A stretch of DNA of 64,000 nucleotides from Streptomyces coeruleorubidus (lineage in GTDB: Bacteria > Actinomycetota > Actinomycetes > Streptomycetales > Streptomycetaceae): the NCBI RefSeq assembly GCF_008705135.1, contig NZ_CP023694.1, positions 8,779,001-8,843,000 of the forward strand, written 5' to 3'. The notes beneath the pieces are model-generated. The model was given only the letters and a program-made list of their open reading frames with translations, searched no databases and had not been told where the DNA came from. Below are positions 42,452 through 51,506 of the stretch, piece after piece (position 1 is the first letter of the stretch; the number at the start of each line of letters is the position of its first letter). The position numbers were made by a program, and so were the translations under genes.

Positions 42452-42646
42452 GTGACCAGAACCTGAGGAGAGGAGACCTTCCGGGCGTCGCGGACCGGAC
42501 GCCGGGCGGCCGCCGCGTTCGAGGACGCCGACGGCCGTTGTGATCTCCGATCGTTCTGGTCAGGGGCGTTTTTCAGCGAGCCCCGGGGTCACCGTGAACA
42601 ATTTGAGGGCCGGGTCCTGCGGCACTCTGCCCACTTTTGTGTGCAT

Positions 42647-45600
42647 TCAGCGCGCTGCTGGGCAGACCTGCCGGTACGGCGCGTCGGGGACGTACCGCCG
42701 CCACTGCGCCCGGGTGAGTCCACCCCCGGCGTGTTCGCAGATGGCGCGGACGGCCGCGTCGGGGGCGATGGGGCGGCGTTGCAGCAGCACGTTCGGGCCG
42801 GTGGCGTAGAGCATGCCGTCGTTCCCTCCGAAGGCGAGCGAGCGGACCTCGTCCCCGGACGTGGGCAGATCGCCGCCGAGCAGTCGCTGCCCGGCGGTGT
42901 CCCACAGCCGGAGGGTCCCGCCGGCTCCCCCCACGGCGAGAGTGCCGCCGTCGGAGGAGAAGGCCAGAGCGCCCACGGCCTCGGTCCGGCTGCTCGGGGC
43001 CGTGTCGGCGGTGCCGGTCAGGACACCCGTGGTGTGCCGCAGGTCGCCGTCCCAGAGGGTCACGTGCCCGGTGGTGTCGCCGACGGCGAGCCGGGCGCCG
43101 TCGGGGCTGAAGGCGAGCGCGGTGACCTCCCGGCCGTCGGCCAGCGCCCACCCGGTGACCTTGCCGGAGGGGACGTCGGCGTACTGGTCGGCGGAGCCGA
43201 CGAGCAGCCGTCCGTCCGGCCGCACGGCCATGCCCTGCCCGAAGAGGCCGCGCAGGGTTCGGGAGACGCGGTGGGTCCGGGTGTCCCAGACCTCCGCCGC
43301 CTCGCCGTCACCCGCGGAGCGCACGGCCAGCAGTGTGTGCCCGTCGGTGCCCAGGGCGAGCGCGGACACGGGGCGGTCGGCCGCTCCGGAGGTGGTGAAG
43401 CTCGTACGGACCATGTGGGTCCGTACGTCCCACACGGTGAAGCGCAGCCGCAGGGAGCCGCCCGAGGACGTGGTGTCGGCGACGGCGAGCGTGCGGCCGT
43501 CCGGGCTGAAGGCCAGCCGCGGGGTTTCGTCGCCGGTGTCGCTCGGCAGGGGGCCGAGCGTGCTTCGCGCGAGGACGGCGCCGGTGCTGGTGGAGAGCAG
43601 CTCGAAGCGGTAGCCGTGCCCGGACCGGGTGGCGGTGGCGAGGGTGGTTCCGTCCGGGCCGAGGAGGGTGGCGTCGGCCGGGGTGCTCTGCCAGTGTGCG
43701 GCGAGGCGGTCGGTGAGGTCGAAGGTGTGGACGGTGGCGCGGTCGAGGTAGCGCAGGACGCGGCGGCCGTGGTCCGGGGTCCACGTCAGCCCTGTGACCT
43801 CCGCCCCGGCCAGCGGCCGGTGGAAGACCTGCCCGCCCCCCGACGCCAGCTGCCATACGGCGATCTCCTGGTCGTCGGCCGTGGCGAGGAACTCCCCGTC
43901 GGGCGAGAGGTCCGCCTGGGCGAACCCGGTCGTGCCGCCGCTGGCGAAGTCGGCGACGACACGCCCGCTGCCGACGTCCCAGACGGTGGCCGCCGTCCCG
44001 TGGATCGAGGCCAGCCGCCTGCCGTCCGCGCTGAGGCGCAGCAGCCGGTCCCCGCCGTCGGCTCCCGAGCCGGTGCCGCACACGGTGTTGTCCGCCTTCT
44101 GCCAGGCGCCGGGCAACTGCCTGCCGCGCACGGTGTCCCACACCTGGGGCGGGCCCTCGGCCGGGCAGAGAGCGGCCACACGCCCGCCCTGGCCGAGGGC
44201 TGCCGTGGTGATAGTGCGGGAGACCCCGGTGGTGAAGAGGACCTTGCCGTTCTCCGTCCGGCGGACCTGCGCCCGGCCGGGCCCGTCGAACGGCTGGATG
44301 AGGTAGGCGTCCCCGTCGGGCGCGGTCGCCCCGAGCTCGGCGTCGCCCAGATCGGCGACGGATCTCCCCTCGGGGAGGTTCCACAACGTGTCGCTGTCCG
44401 CCCCGGTCAGGACGAGGGAGCGGCCGTCCGGGCCGACGCCGGTCGCCTCCGCGTCGTCCGGCAGGTGGTAGGCGGCGGTACGGCGGTGCTCGGCCACGTT
44501 CCATGCGGTGACGCGGGCTCCGTCGGCCCTGAGCAGGGTGCGGCCCTGGTCGGTGAGGAAGCGCCGGACGTCCTGGCCGGTCTGGGGGTCGGTGAAGGCG
44601 TCCCGTTCCGGCTGGGCGAGCGCGCCCAGCAGGGCCGAGCGGGACTCGGTGAGCGGGGCGATCCGCCACGCGGCGGCACCGAGCAGGGACGCGGTACGGG
44701 GGTCGGTGGCGCGCAGGCTCTCGGCGACGGTGGCCAGACGGCGGGCGGTGGCCTTGGCGGCCTCCTCCTCGCCCACCCGGTCGCGCTGCCAGGCGACGAG
44801 CCCCGCGGTCAGCGCGAGGACGAGGAACACGCAGAGACCGACGGCGAGGGCCCGTGTGCGGCGGGCGGCGCGCGTTCCGGCGTCCCGCTCGGCGTCACGG
44901 GCGGCGGCCGAGGCGGTCAGGAAGGCCCGCTCCACCCGGGTGAGGTCGTCGGTGTCGTCCTTCTCCCGCTGCCTGCCGAACAGCTCCTCGGCGCGCTCCA
45001 GCCGGGACCCCCGGAACAGCGCGCCGGGGTCACGGTCCAGCTCCTCCCAGGCGCGGGCGGCCTCGCCGAGGATCCGCTGGGCGCGCAGCCGGCCCCGGCT
45101 CTCCTCGATCCAGCCGGCCAGGCGCGGCCACCCGGTGATCAGGGCCTCGTGGGCGAGTTCGACGGTGTCGCCGTCCAGGGTGACCAGGCGGGCGGCGGCC
45201 AGACGCTCCAGGACGTCGAGCTCACCCGTTCCCAGCTCGGACCGTGACGCCGGGCGGCGCGTGTCGGCCGTACGGTCCCCCGGGGCGATCAGCCGCAGCA
45301 GGATGCGCCGGGCCGTACGGGCCTGACCCTCGTCCAGATCGCCGTAGACCTGCTCGGCCGTGGCGGCGATCGCCCCGCGCACGCCTCCCGCCTCCTCGTA
45401 CGCGGCCAGCATCAGCGTGCGGCCCCGGCGGCGGCGCCATGTCTCCAGCAGGGCGTGCGAGAGCATCGGCAGCGCGCCCGGCTGGTCGCCGGCCTCCTCG
45501 ATGATCCGCCCGGTCAGCACGCGCTCCACGTTGAGCCCCGCCGTGCTGGCCGGGCCGGTGACGGCCTCCCGCAGCTCGTCCCCGCTCATCGGCCCGACCA

Positions 45601-46378
45601 GCAGGTTCGCGTGACTGACCGCCTCCGCCAGCTCCCGGTGCTCGGCACAGTGGCCGTAGAAGTCGCCGCGCACCGCGACCACGACCCGCAGGCGGCTCTC
45701 CGGCTCCCGCGCGCCGAGCAGCAGGCCCAGGAAACGGTCCCGCTCCTCGCGGTCGTGGCAGAGGGTGAACAGCTCCTCGAACTGGTCGATGATCACCCAG
45801 GTGTCCTGCTCACCGTCCTGGGGAACGAGCGCCCGCCCATGCGTGTGGGCGGGCCGCTCGCCGGGGGTGAGGACCCGGACCACCGCCGGTCGGCCGGCGC
45901 CCGGGCCCTCCCGCAGCAGCGGGATGAGGCCGGCCCGCAGCAGCGAGGACTTGCCGCTGCCGGAGGGCCCGAACACCGCAGCGAACCGGTGCGCGCGGGC
46001 CAGGCGCAGCAGGTCGCGGGCCAGCGCCTCCCGGCCGAAGAACAGGTCACTGTCGTCCGGTTCGAAGCGGGCCAGCCCCCGGTACGGAGCCCGCTCGTCG
46101 GCCGCGGGAGCGCGGAGCTCGGCGTCCGCCTCCCGCCAGCGGGCCTCCCACTCGTCCGGGTCGGCGTCGAGCGCCTCCGCGTAGGCGCGCGCCACCGCCA
46201 GAGTCGGCAGCTGATCGCCGGCCGCGGCCTGCGACAGGGCGGTCGTGGAGTACCCCGCCCGTTCGGCCATCTCCCGGTACGGCGGCTTCCCGGCCTTCTC
46301 CCTCAGCAGGCGCAGGTCGTGAGCGAGGCGCTGCACCGGACCGGCGCTGGGGTCCACCGGCTTCTCGCGTCGACCCAC
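42647..46378 (-). CDS. HTH-NTPase-WD40 signalling protein (nSTAND1 type)
   Basis: This 1243-residue protein begins with an XRE-type HTH (residues 12-75, RAGYSTTALSQAAAGDQLP). An nSTAND1 NTPase follows: YRGLARFEPDDSDLFFGRE, Walker A VFGPSGSGKSSLLRAGL, Walker B TWVIIDQFEELFTL, and sensor-like VVVAVRGDFYGHCAEH. After a helical linker there is one transmembrane segment (ALAVGLCVFLVLALTAGLVAW, about residue 505), then a WD40 propeller region to the end with about a dozen blades (LAFSPDGRTLAVAD, LAFSSDGGTLAVGG). The GTG at 46378 follows AAAGG. STAND proteins act as ATP-switchable hubs, and relatives occur in defence systems, but no effector gene is adjacent here. Confidence 0.92.
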   Translation of the reverse strand: MGRREKPVDPSAGPVQRLAHDLRLLREKAGKPPYREMAERAGYSTTALSQAAAGDQLPTLAVARAYAEALDADPDEWEARWREADAELRAPAADERAPYRGLARFEPDDSDLFFGREALARDLLRLARAHRFAAVFGPSGSGKSSLLRAGLIPLLREGPGAGRPAVVRVLTPGERPAHTHGRALVPQDGEQDTWVIIDQFEELFTLCHDREERDRFLGLLLGAREPESRLRVVVAVRGDFYGHCAEHRELAEAVSHANLLVGPMSGDELREAVTGPASTAGLNVERVLTGRIIEEAGDQPGALPMLSHALLETWRRRRGRTLMLAAYEEAGGVRGAIAATAEQVYGDLDEGQARTARRILLRLIAPGDRTADTRRPASRSELGTGELDVLERLAAARLVTLDGDTVELAHEALITGWPRLAGWIEESRGRLRAQRILGEAARAWEELDRDPGALFRGSRLERAEELFGRQREKDDTDDLTRVERAFLTASAAARDAERDAGTRAARRTRALAVGLCVFLVLALTAGLVAWQRDRVGEEEAAKATARRLATVAESLRATDPRTASLLGAAAWRIAPLTESRSALLGALAQPERDAFTDPQTGQDVRRFLTDQGRTLLRADGARVTAWNVAEHRRTAAYHLPDDAEATGVGPDGRSLVLTGADSDTLWNLPEGRSVADLGDAELGATAPDGDAYLIQPFDGPGRAQVRRTENGKVLFTTGVSRTITTAALGQGGRVAALCPAEGPPQVWDTVRGRQLPGAWQKADNTVCGTGSGADGGDRLLRLSADGRRLASIHGTAATVWDVGSGRVVADFASGGTTGFAQADLSPDGEFLATADDQEIAVWQLASGGGQVFHRPLAGAEVTGLTWTPDHGRRVLRYLDRATVHTFDLTDRLAAHWQSTPADATLLGPDGTTLATATRSGHGYRFELLSTSTGAVLARSTLGPLPSDTGDETPRLAFSPDGRTLAVADTTSSGGSLRLRFTVWDVRTHMVRTSFTTSGAADRPVSALALGTDGHTLLAVRSAGDGEAAEVWDTRTHRVSRTLRGLFGQGMAVRPDGRLLVGSADQYADVPSGKVTGWALADGREVTALAFSPDGARLAVGDTTGHVTLWDGDLRHTTGVLTGTADTAPSSRTEAVGALAFSSDGGTLAVGGAGGTLRLWDTAGQRLLGGDLPTSGDEVRSLAFGGNDGMLYATGPNVLLQRRPIAPDAAVRAICEHAGGGLTRAQWRRYVPDAPYRQVCPAAR

Positions 46379-46430
46379 CGGGTGGCACCTTTCGACCCTC
46401 GAACAAGAAAACGGAGCTCAACCTACGTTT

Positions 46431-48002
46431 TCACCCGCCCGCAGGCAATCCCGGTGGTGAGTCGGCTCCGCCCCGGGACATTCCCTCGCGGTGGCGTAGC
46501 AGGTCCCACATCACGGCAGGAGGCAGGGACGGATTGGCCGCTGCTGCTTCCACTACCTGCCACTCCGGGTCGGCGAGCAGCTCCACGAGGACCGGTGGCG
46601 GGACTGCCGGGTGGCCGGCGGCCACGGGTCTGGCCTGCCTGTCCGTCAGACAGACCAGCAGTGCCGAGGCCGTGGCGCTGCGATGCCGGGCAACCTCGCG
46701 GAACATCTTCTGCACCACTGGTTTGTGCTGGACCAGGTCCTCCAGCAGCGCCGGGGACGCGTCCGGGTTGGTCGCCACCTTGGCCAGGACACGGACGCCG
46801 TGTCGGTCGGCCATGGCACGCAACTGCGCTTCGCTGAGGCCAGGGTGCGGAGCGAGGGCCTTGACCACCTTCGCGTCGGGGTCGTCGGCCAGCCGGTTGC
46901 GAATCTCGGGCGGCAGATCGCGTCGCTGGGCCACGAGCATGCGGGCGGCCGGCTCGGGTGACATGGCCAGCTCTTCGACCTCGGCGGGAGACGCGGCGGC
47001 GATACGGGGCAGCAGGCTGGAGCCGATCTTGGCAGTCCGGGCCAGGTCGGTGAGTACGTCGAGCGGTACGCGTGGGTGGTGTGCGAGCGTACGGCGCACG
47101 TCGGGGTCGCGGTCGCCGGCCAGCGCACGGAGCAGGGCATCGTCGAGCCCGGGATGCGCGGCAAGGTCGGCGCGGATGCCCGCAATGGGTTCCGAGGCGA
47201 GCTGCGCGCACGCCGGTCCGGGTAGGTCCTCGCGGGTGGCGAGCGCCCAGCGCAGCAGCGTCGAAGGATGGTCCACGAAGCCGACGACGGCTTCGACGGG
47301 GGTGGCGGGGTTGCGGAGTGCCGCTTCCCGCACGCCGTGAACGGCGGACTCGTGGGTGCCGTCACAGGAGGCACCCGGCGGCAGATCGCAGTCGAGCCGC
47401 GGACACTGCGGATCGTGAACGAAGGGGGGCTCGTGGCGGTCGCAGACCAGGCAGCGTCGTGCCGCGGGCAGCCCTTCCCCGGTCACCAGCGCTGCCAGTA
47501 CGGCCGGGGGTGTCGCCTCGTTGCCCGCCACCGCGCGGCGGACCTCGGCGTGCGGATGGGCCGCGAGCCTCGCGGCCACGTCCGAGGTGGCCGCCGCCGC
47601 GAGCTCGGCGACGACACGTACGTCCCGGTCCACCGCGAGCGTGTCCACCACGTCGGACGGGAGACCGGGGCAGGCCGCGAGCTTCTCCCGGCGTTCAAGG
47701 ACCGGGTCCGCCGCGAGGAGACGCGCCCACTCCGGCCGGCCGGCGCCTTGGTCGAGCAGGGCGAGGGCGGCGTCCGGCCGGACAGAGGGATCGATGTCGG
47801 CGGCGGTCAGCCGGCCCTCGTACGCGAGATGCACTGCCCTCTCCTCGACGCGCCCGGCCAACGCGACCGCCTGTGCGCGGCTGAGGTCCGCGCGATAGGC
47901 GAGGTGTGTGGCGATGTCGTCGTCCGCCATGGCTATCAGGCGGTCGACCAGCTCGGGCGACAGGGCCGGGTTGGCGGCGAGCCCGCACAGGATGGGATGC
48001 AC
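46431..48002 (-). CDS. LRV-repeat protein with an internal cysteine cluster
   Basis: This 523-residue protein is built of more than fifteen repeats of about 24 residues with the pattern LAxxPxxxxxVRxxVAxNPxxPxxxLxxL (examples: LAAHPHAEVRRAVAGNEATPPAVLAAL and VATNPDASPALLEDL). This is the leucine-rich repeat variant (LRV) solenoid. Between repeats, at about residues 183-215, lies a cysteine-rich insert with CLVC, CPRLDC and a further Cys in GASCDGTH. An LRV protein of Azotobacter vinelandii carries an N-terminal 4Fe-4S cluster; here the cysteines are internal, so metal or Fe-S binding is inferred. It lies 52 bases upstream of the NTPase gene on the same strand, possibly co-transcribed. Confidence 0.85.
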   Translation of the reverse strand: MHPILCGLAANPALSPELVDRLIAMADDDIATHLAYRADLSRAQAVALAGRVEERAVHLAYEGRLTAADIDPSVRPDAALALLDQGAGRPEWARLLAADPVLERREKLAACPGLPSDVVDTLAVDRDVRVVAELAAAATSDVAARLAAHPHAEVRRAVAGNEATPPAVLAALVTGEGLPAARRCLVCDRHEPPFVHDPQCPRLDCDLPPGASCDGTHESAVHGVREAALRNPATPVEAVVGFVDHPSTLLRWALATREDLPGPACAQLASEPIAGIRADLAAHPGLDDALLRALAGDRDPDVRRTLAHHPRVPLDVLTDLARTAKIGSSLLPRIAAASPAEVEELAMSPEPAARMLVAQRRDLPPEIRNRLADDPDAKVVKALAPHPGLSEAQLRAMADRHGVRVLAKVATNPDASPALLEDLVQHKPVVQKMFREVARHRSATASALLVCLTDRQARPVAAGHPAVPPPVLVELLADPEWQVVEAAAANPSLPPAVMWDLLRHREGMSRGGADSPPGLPAGG

Positions 48003-48059
48003 AGCGACATCCTGCCTGGAGCGGGAACGACGAGTCCGGCATTTTCGACCCCCTGGGCG

Positions 48060-48881
48060 TCAGGCGTCGAACGTGTAGTGCGCCGTGTGGTCCAGCAGAT
48101 CCGCCGGGCTCGTGTCGTGCCAGGGCCTCATCGTCTCGCGCAGGTCGATCACGTTCGGCGTGCCCGCGGCCGGCAGATAGCCGGAGCCCGGGTGCCGCCG
48201 TTGCCACTCGGCCCACAGCTTGTCGATGAACGCGTGGTGCAGCCAGAACACCGGGTCGTTGGGGGACACCCCGGTGGCCATCTGCCCGCCGACCCACACA
48301 TGGACGCGGTTGTGCAGGTTGACGCCCCGCCACCCTTCGAGGTGATTGCGGAAACCGTCCGAGGCACTGTTCCAGGGCGCCATGTCGTATGTGGGTATCG
48401 ACAGCACCGACTCGACCTCGGCCGGCGTCGGCAACTGACGCCCGCCGCCACCGAGGGACCGTCGCAGGAACGTACGGCCGTCGACCCGCACGTTGATCGG
48501 CCAGTTCCCTGAGGACGCCGAGAACGGCCCGTCCGTCACCCGGCCGTCCCGCTCGCGCCCGGTGCCCCCGAGGAAGTCGGGCGCCCACAGCGATGCGCGC
48601 GGCGAACGGTCGACGCTCCAGTCCCAGTACGGCAGCGCCACCGACGCGTCCACCGACTGCAACGCCCGCTCGAACTCCAGGAGGAATCTTCGGTGCCAGG
48701 GCAGGAAGGACGGTGAGCGGTGCCCCGTCCGCTCGCCGTCGTCGGTGTCCGAGACGATGAACGCGTTGTGCGTCGTGACGAATTCGTCGTAGCGGCCGCT
48801 GCGCTTCAACTCCAGGAGCGCGGCGACGAAGCGCCGCTTCTCGTCGGCGGTCAGGGCGGACTGGTTCTTGCGGACGGTCAT
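48060..48881 (-). CDS. melC2: Tyrosinase
   Basis: This type 3 copper enzyme hydroxylates and oxidises tyrosine to dopaquinone, the first step of melanin. The 273 residues match Streptomyces MelC2. Both copper sites are intact: His38, His54 and His63 for CuA (VTTHNAF, GHRSPSFLPWHRRF), and His190, His194 and His216 for CuB (NLHNRVHVW, DPVFWLHHAFID). These are the positions known in S. antibioticus tyrosinase. It has no signal peptide and is exported together with MelC1, whose gene lies 32 bases upstream. The ATG at 48881 fits the family start MTVRKNQ. Confidence 0.96.
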   Translation of the reverse strand: MTVRKNQSALTADEKRRFVAALLELKRSGRYDEFVTTHNAFIVSDTDDGERTGHRSPSFLPWHRRFLLEFERALQSVDASVALPYWDWSVDRSPRASLWAPDFLGGTGRERDGRVTDGPFSASSGNWPINVRVDGRTFLRRSLGGGGRQLPTPAEVESVLSIPTYDMAPWNSASDGFRNHLEGWRGVNLHNRVHVWVGGQMATGVSPNDPVFWLHHAFIDKLWAEWQRRHPGSGYLPAAGTPNVIDLRETMRPWHDTSPADLLDHTAHYTFDA

Positions 48882-48913
48882 GTGCGGGCGCTCCAGATGC
48901 CTTACGGAAGGGG

Positions 48914-49279
48914 TCAGTTGGCGGGGAAGGGCAGCAGTGGCGCGCCCTGGAGCTCGTCCACGGCGGCCCGGGCGGCGGCGCGCGGGGTGGGCACCGGGTC
49001 GTAGTGACTGACGACGCTGATCCAGGTGCCGTCGGCGTTGCGCATCACGTGCAGTTCCACACCGTCGACGAACACCGCGTATCCCGCGCCGTGGTGGTGA
49101 TGACCGGCTCCGGCGGCCGGGCGGCCCTGTATCCGGCGGCCCTTGTAGACCTCGTCGAAGGTCCCGGGGGAGTCGTGGTGCCCGGCGGCCGTGGCCGGGG
49201 CGCTTGCCGGCCATGCCCCCGCGGTCGCGGCGACGACGGCCGCGGCGGTGAGCGCACGGCGACGGCTGAGTTCCGGCAT
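48914..49279 (-). CDS. melC1: Tyrosinase cofactor/copper chaperone
   Basis: MelC1 delivers copper to apo-tyrosinase and carries it through the Tat pathway. The 121-residue protein has a twin-arginine signal (ELSRRRALTAAAVVAATAGAWPASAPATA), a His-rich GHHHHGAGYAVFVDGVELHVM copper-transfer segment and the final LLPFPAN. The ATG at 49279 follows AGGAGAT. It is the first gene of the melC1-melC2 operon. MelC1 lacks enzyme activity but is essential for active tyrosinase in characterised species. Confidence 0.95.
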   Translation of the reverse strand: MPELSRRRALTAAAVVAATAGAWPASAPATAAGHHDSPGTFDEVYKGRRIQGRPAAGAGHHHHGAGYAVFVDGVELHVMRNADGTWISVVSHYDPVPTPRAAARAAVDELQGAPLLPFPAN

Positions 49280-49628
49280 GCGGATCTCCTGAGTTCGTTC
49301 GGCTGATGACCACACATGCCTATCGGTCCGCCCGGTACCGGGAGAAATCCACGCGAGCCGGTTGGCTGCGAATCGGGCAATTCCCCTTATGTCGTGCAAG
49401 GTTGAACGAAGATGATCTTGCCGCGAGGGGGTGTTCCGGCGGGGCGGAAGGGGAAGTTCCGCCCGCGAGGCGTGCTGTGACGGATGTTTCTCCCCGTGCG
49501 GCCCGCTGCCCGTGGTGCGCGTCACGCACAGAAGGTGACGCGATTCGGCCGTCCGTCCGGTGATGCTGAGCGCGGCCCGCTTCAGCGCCCAGTGGTACGA
49601 GAACCTCCCGCGCGCCGGGGTGAGGCGC
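49280..49628. other. Intergenic region upstream of melC1
   Basis: About 350 bases lie between the melC1 start and the end of the flavoprotein gene. It contains a perfect 12-base palindrome CCCGGTACCGGG (49331-49342) about 55 bases upstream of melC1, and a hairpin with 8-base arms GGGCGGAA/TTCCGCCC (49442-49464) that may terminate the flavoprotein transcript. Short frames exist on both strands, but none has a convincing start or codon pattern. Confidence 0.5.
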
Positions 49629-51353
49629 TCACTCCTCGGCGCCCTGCCCGAACAGCCGGTCCAGGAAGGCGTTGCCGTAGACGCGGTGCGGGTCCAGCCG
49701 GTCCAGCACCGCGTCCGCCTCGGCCCACTCGGCCGGACCGACCGCGGCCGGCACCACCGAGCCCAGTACCTCCTCGTCGCTCCACACCCCGTCGTCCGTG
49801 TACGCCCACCCCTTGGACCACTCCACCCGGGTCAGGGCGGACCCGCCGTCGTACGTGCGCAGCAGGAACCGCTCGATCTCGCGCAGGAACGCCTCCGCGT
49901 CCGGCGTGCCCGGCAGTGTCAGGATGTCCAGCCACACGGCCGTGTCCCACTCGGGGTGGTCCGCGCGCGGCCGGAGCGCGGACAGCAGCGGCGGACGGGC
50001 CCCGGCCACTCCGGAGTCGTCCGGGTCGTCGAGGCCGGTCACCCGGATCTCCACCGAGCCGTTGACCGGGAAGCTGCCCCGCGCCGCGTACGCCGTCAGC
50101 CGCTCCCGGTAGAACGCGGCGAACTCGGAGACGACCTTCTGCACCCGGTCCCTGGAGGTGAGCACGGCATAGCCGTTCGCGTGGACCCGCAGGGTGGTCG
50201 GCTTCAGATACAGCAGAGTGTTCTTGGAAGGTCCCCAGATGTCGCCGGACAGTGTCGCCACCAGCCCGAGCGCGGCCGCGTCGTACTGCGCGGTGCCGAG
50301 CACCGGCGCCAGGTACCAGGCCGCCTGAGACGTCATACGGCCCACCAGCTCCGCCACCGGGGCCGGGACGTTGTCGGAGAACGGGTAGTTGTACGGCCGT
50401 GTCACGCGCCGGGAGGCCAGCGGCCGGGTGGGGGAGACGCTCCACACCTTCAGCCAGGGATGCTCGGTGAAGGCGAACCAGATGGCCTCGACCCGCCCGG
50501 CCTCCTCCAGGAAGCTCGCGAACGTGCGTCCGTTCCCGGAGCCGGGCGGGGCGAACAGTTCGCCGGCCGGGATGTCCGTACGGCTCACGCACCGCAGGTC
50601 GGTGTTCGCGCCCACCCGCAGCACCACCTCGGTCACCAGGGACCGCCCGAGATGGGTCAGCAGCGCGGCACAGTCCCCTTCGTCACGGTGGAAGGTGCGC
50701 AGCGCGTACGCGCCGGCCCGGGAGTCCCACACCACGGCCGTGAGCGACAGGATCAGATTGCTCAGCGAGCCGTACGTGTGCCCCGGCAGGCGTCGCTCGC
50801 CCCGCGCGGGGACGGCGGTGCCGTGCGCGTCGATCGCCAGGGCGCCGCCCAGCGTGAGGACGCCCGGGGCGGGAGCCGCTGTGACACCGAGGCCGTGCTC
50901 CTCCAGGAAGGTGAGCAGTGCCTCCATGGTCACGCCGGTGCCGGCGCGCACTGCGGCCGGCGAGTCCAGGGCGAGGCCGGTGAGGTGGGGCGCGGTGTCG
51001 ACGAGGAGGACGGGCGCACCGGACGGCGTCCCCTCCGTCACGGTCAGGGGCGACCAGCCGTGCGAGGCGCCCCGGGCGCGCACCCGCCAGCCCTGCCGCC
51101 AGGCCCAGTTGACGACCTCGACCACCTGGCCGGGGCTTCCCGGCGCACAGGCCCACATCCCGTCGGCGGTGATCTCGCCGACCCAGTTCCGGTACGCCGA
51201 GCGGTACAGCGCGACGCCCGCCGGGAAGTCCGGCAACTCCGCCGCGGCGGCGGCCGGATCCGCCGGGAGACCCGGCACCGCGGCCAGCGCGGCCGCGGTG
51301 AGGAGGAAACTGCGGCGCGACCAACGCGCCCCGTCCGACGGAATGTTGCTCAC
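49629..51353 (-). CDS. Class II cholesterol-oxidase-like FAD protein, Tat-exported
   Basis: The 574-residue protein has a twin-arginine signal (RWSRRSFLLTAAALAAVPG). The VAO-type FAD domain follows: VRARGASHGWSPLTVTEG contains the His expected to bind FAD covalently in Brevibacterium-type cholesterol oxidase II, then GVLTLGGALAIDAHGTAVP. The substrate domain has NYPFSDNVPAPV, AAWYLAPVLGTAQYDAAA and WGPSKNTLLYLKPTTLRVHANGYAVL, characteristic of the cholesterol oxidase substrate-binding family. It should oxidise a sterol-like 3-hydroxyl group using oxygen. The start is a GTG at 51353 or 51368. It is divergent from an aldo/keto reductase around a palindromic operator. Confidence 0.85.
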   Translation of the reverse strand: MSNIPSDGARWSRRSFLLTAAALAAVPGLPADPAAAAAELPDFPAGVALYRSAYRNWVGEITADGMWACAPGSPGQVVEVVNWAWRQGWRVRARGASHGWSPLTVTEGTPSGAPVLLVDTAPHLTGLALDSPAAVRAGTGVTMEALLTFLEEHGLGVTAAPAPGVLTLGGALAIDAHGTAVPARGERRLPGHTYGSLSNLILSLTAVVWDSRAGAYALRTFHRDEGDCAALLTHLGRSLVTEVVLRVGANTDLRCVSRTDIPAGELFAPPGSGNGRTFASFLEEAGRVEAIWFAFTEHPWLKVWSVSPTRPLASRRVTRPYNYPFSDNVPAPVAELVGRMTSQAAWYLAPVLGTAQYDAAALGLVATLSGDIWGPSKNTLLYLKPTTLRVHANGYAVLTSRDRVQKVVSEFAAFYRERLTAYAARGSFPVNGSVEIRVTGLDDPDDSGVAGARPPLLSALRPRADHPEWDTAVWLDILTLPGTPDAEAFLREIERFLLRTYDGGSALTRVEWSKGWAYTDDGVWSDEEVLGSVVPAAVGPAEWAEADAVLDRLDPHRVYGNAFLDRLFGQGAEE

Positions 51354-51419
51354 TGAACCGGTTGCCACGTCGAGCCACGCTAGGGGCCCGTTGACACGTG
51401 ACGCGTTCCTGTCGACTCT

Positions 51420-51439
51420 ATTCACTCGTGTGAGTGAAT
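51420..51439. promoter_or_regulatory. Perfect 20-base palindromic operator between divergent oxidoreductase genes
   Basis: ATTCACTCGTGTGAGTGAAT has two perfect 8-base arms around GTGT. It lies about 67 bases from the flavoprotein start and 68 bases from the aldo/keto reductase ATG. A TTGACA at 51391-51396 on the plus strand could be a -35 element of the reductase promoter. The repeat type suggests a TetR- or GntR-like regulator, whose gene is not adjacent. Confidence 0.65.
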
Positions 51440-51506
51440 CCGGCGGGGTCGGCGGCCCGGATCCGGACGGTCCGCGCGCGGCCGTGACGGATGACAGACT
51501 GACGCC

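Noticed and set aside
42641..45247. 868-residue plus-strand open frame
   Set aside because: It is antisense to the WD40 protein. Its apparent regularity comes from the WD40 repeats on the other strand.
49306..49563. Short genes on either strand upstream of melC1
   Set aside because: No ribosome binding site, no domain, and both strands are equally open in this GC-rich stretch.
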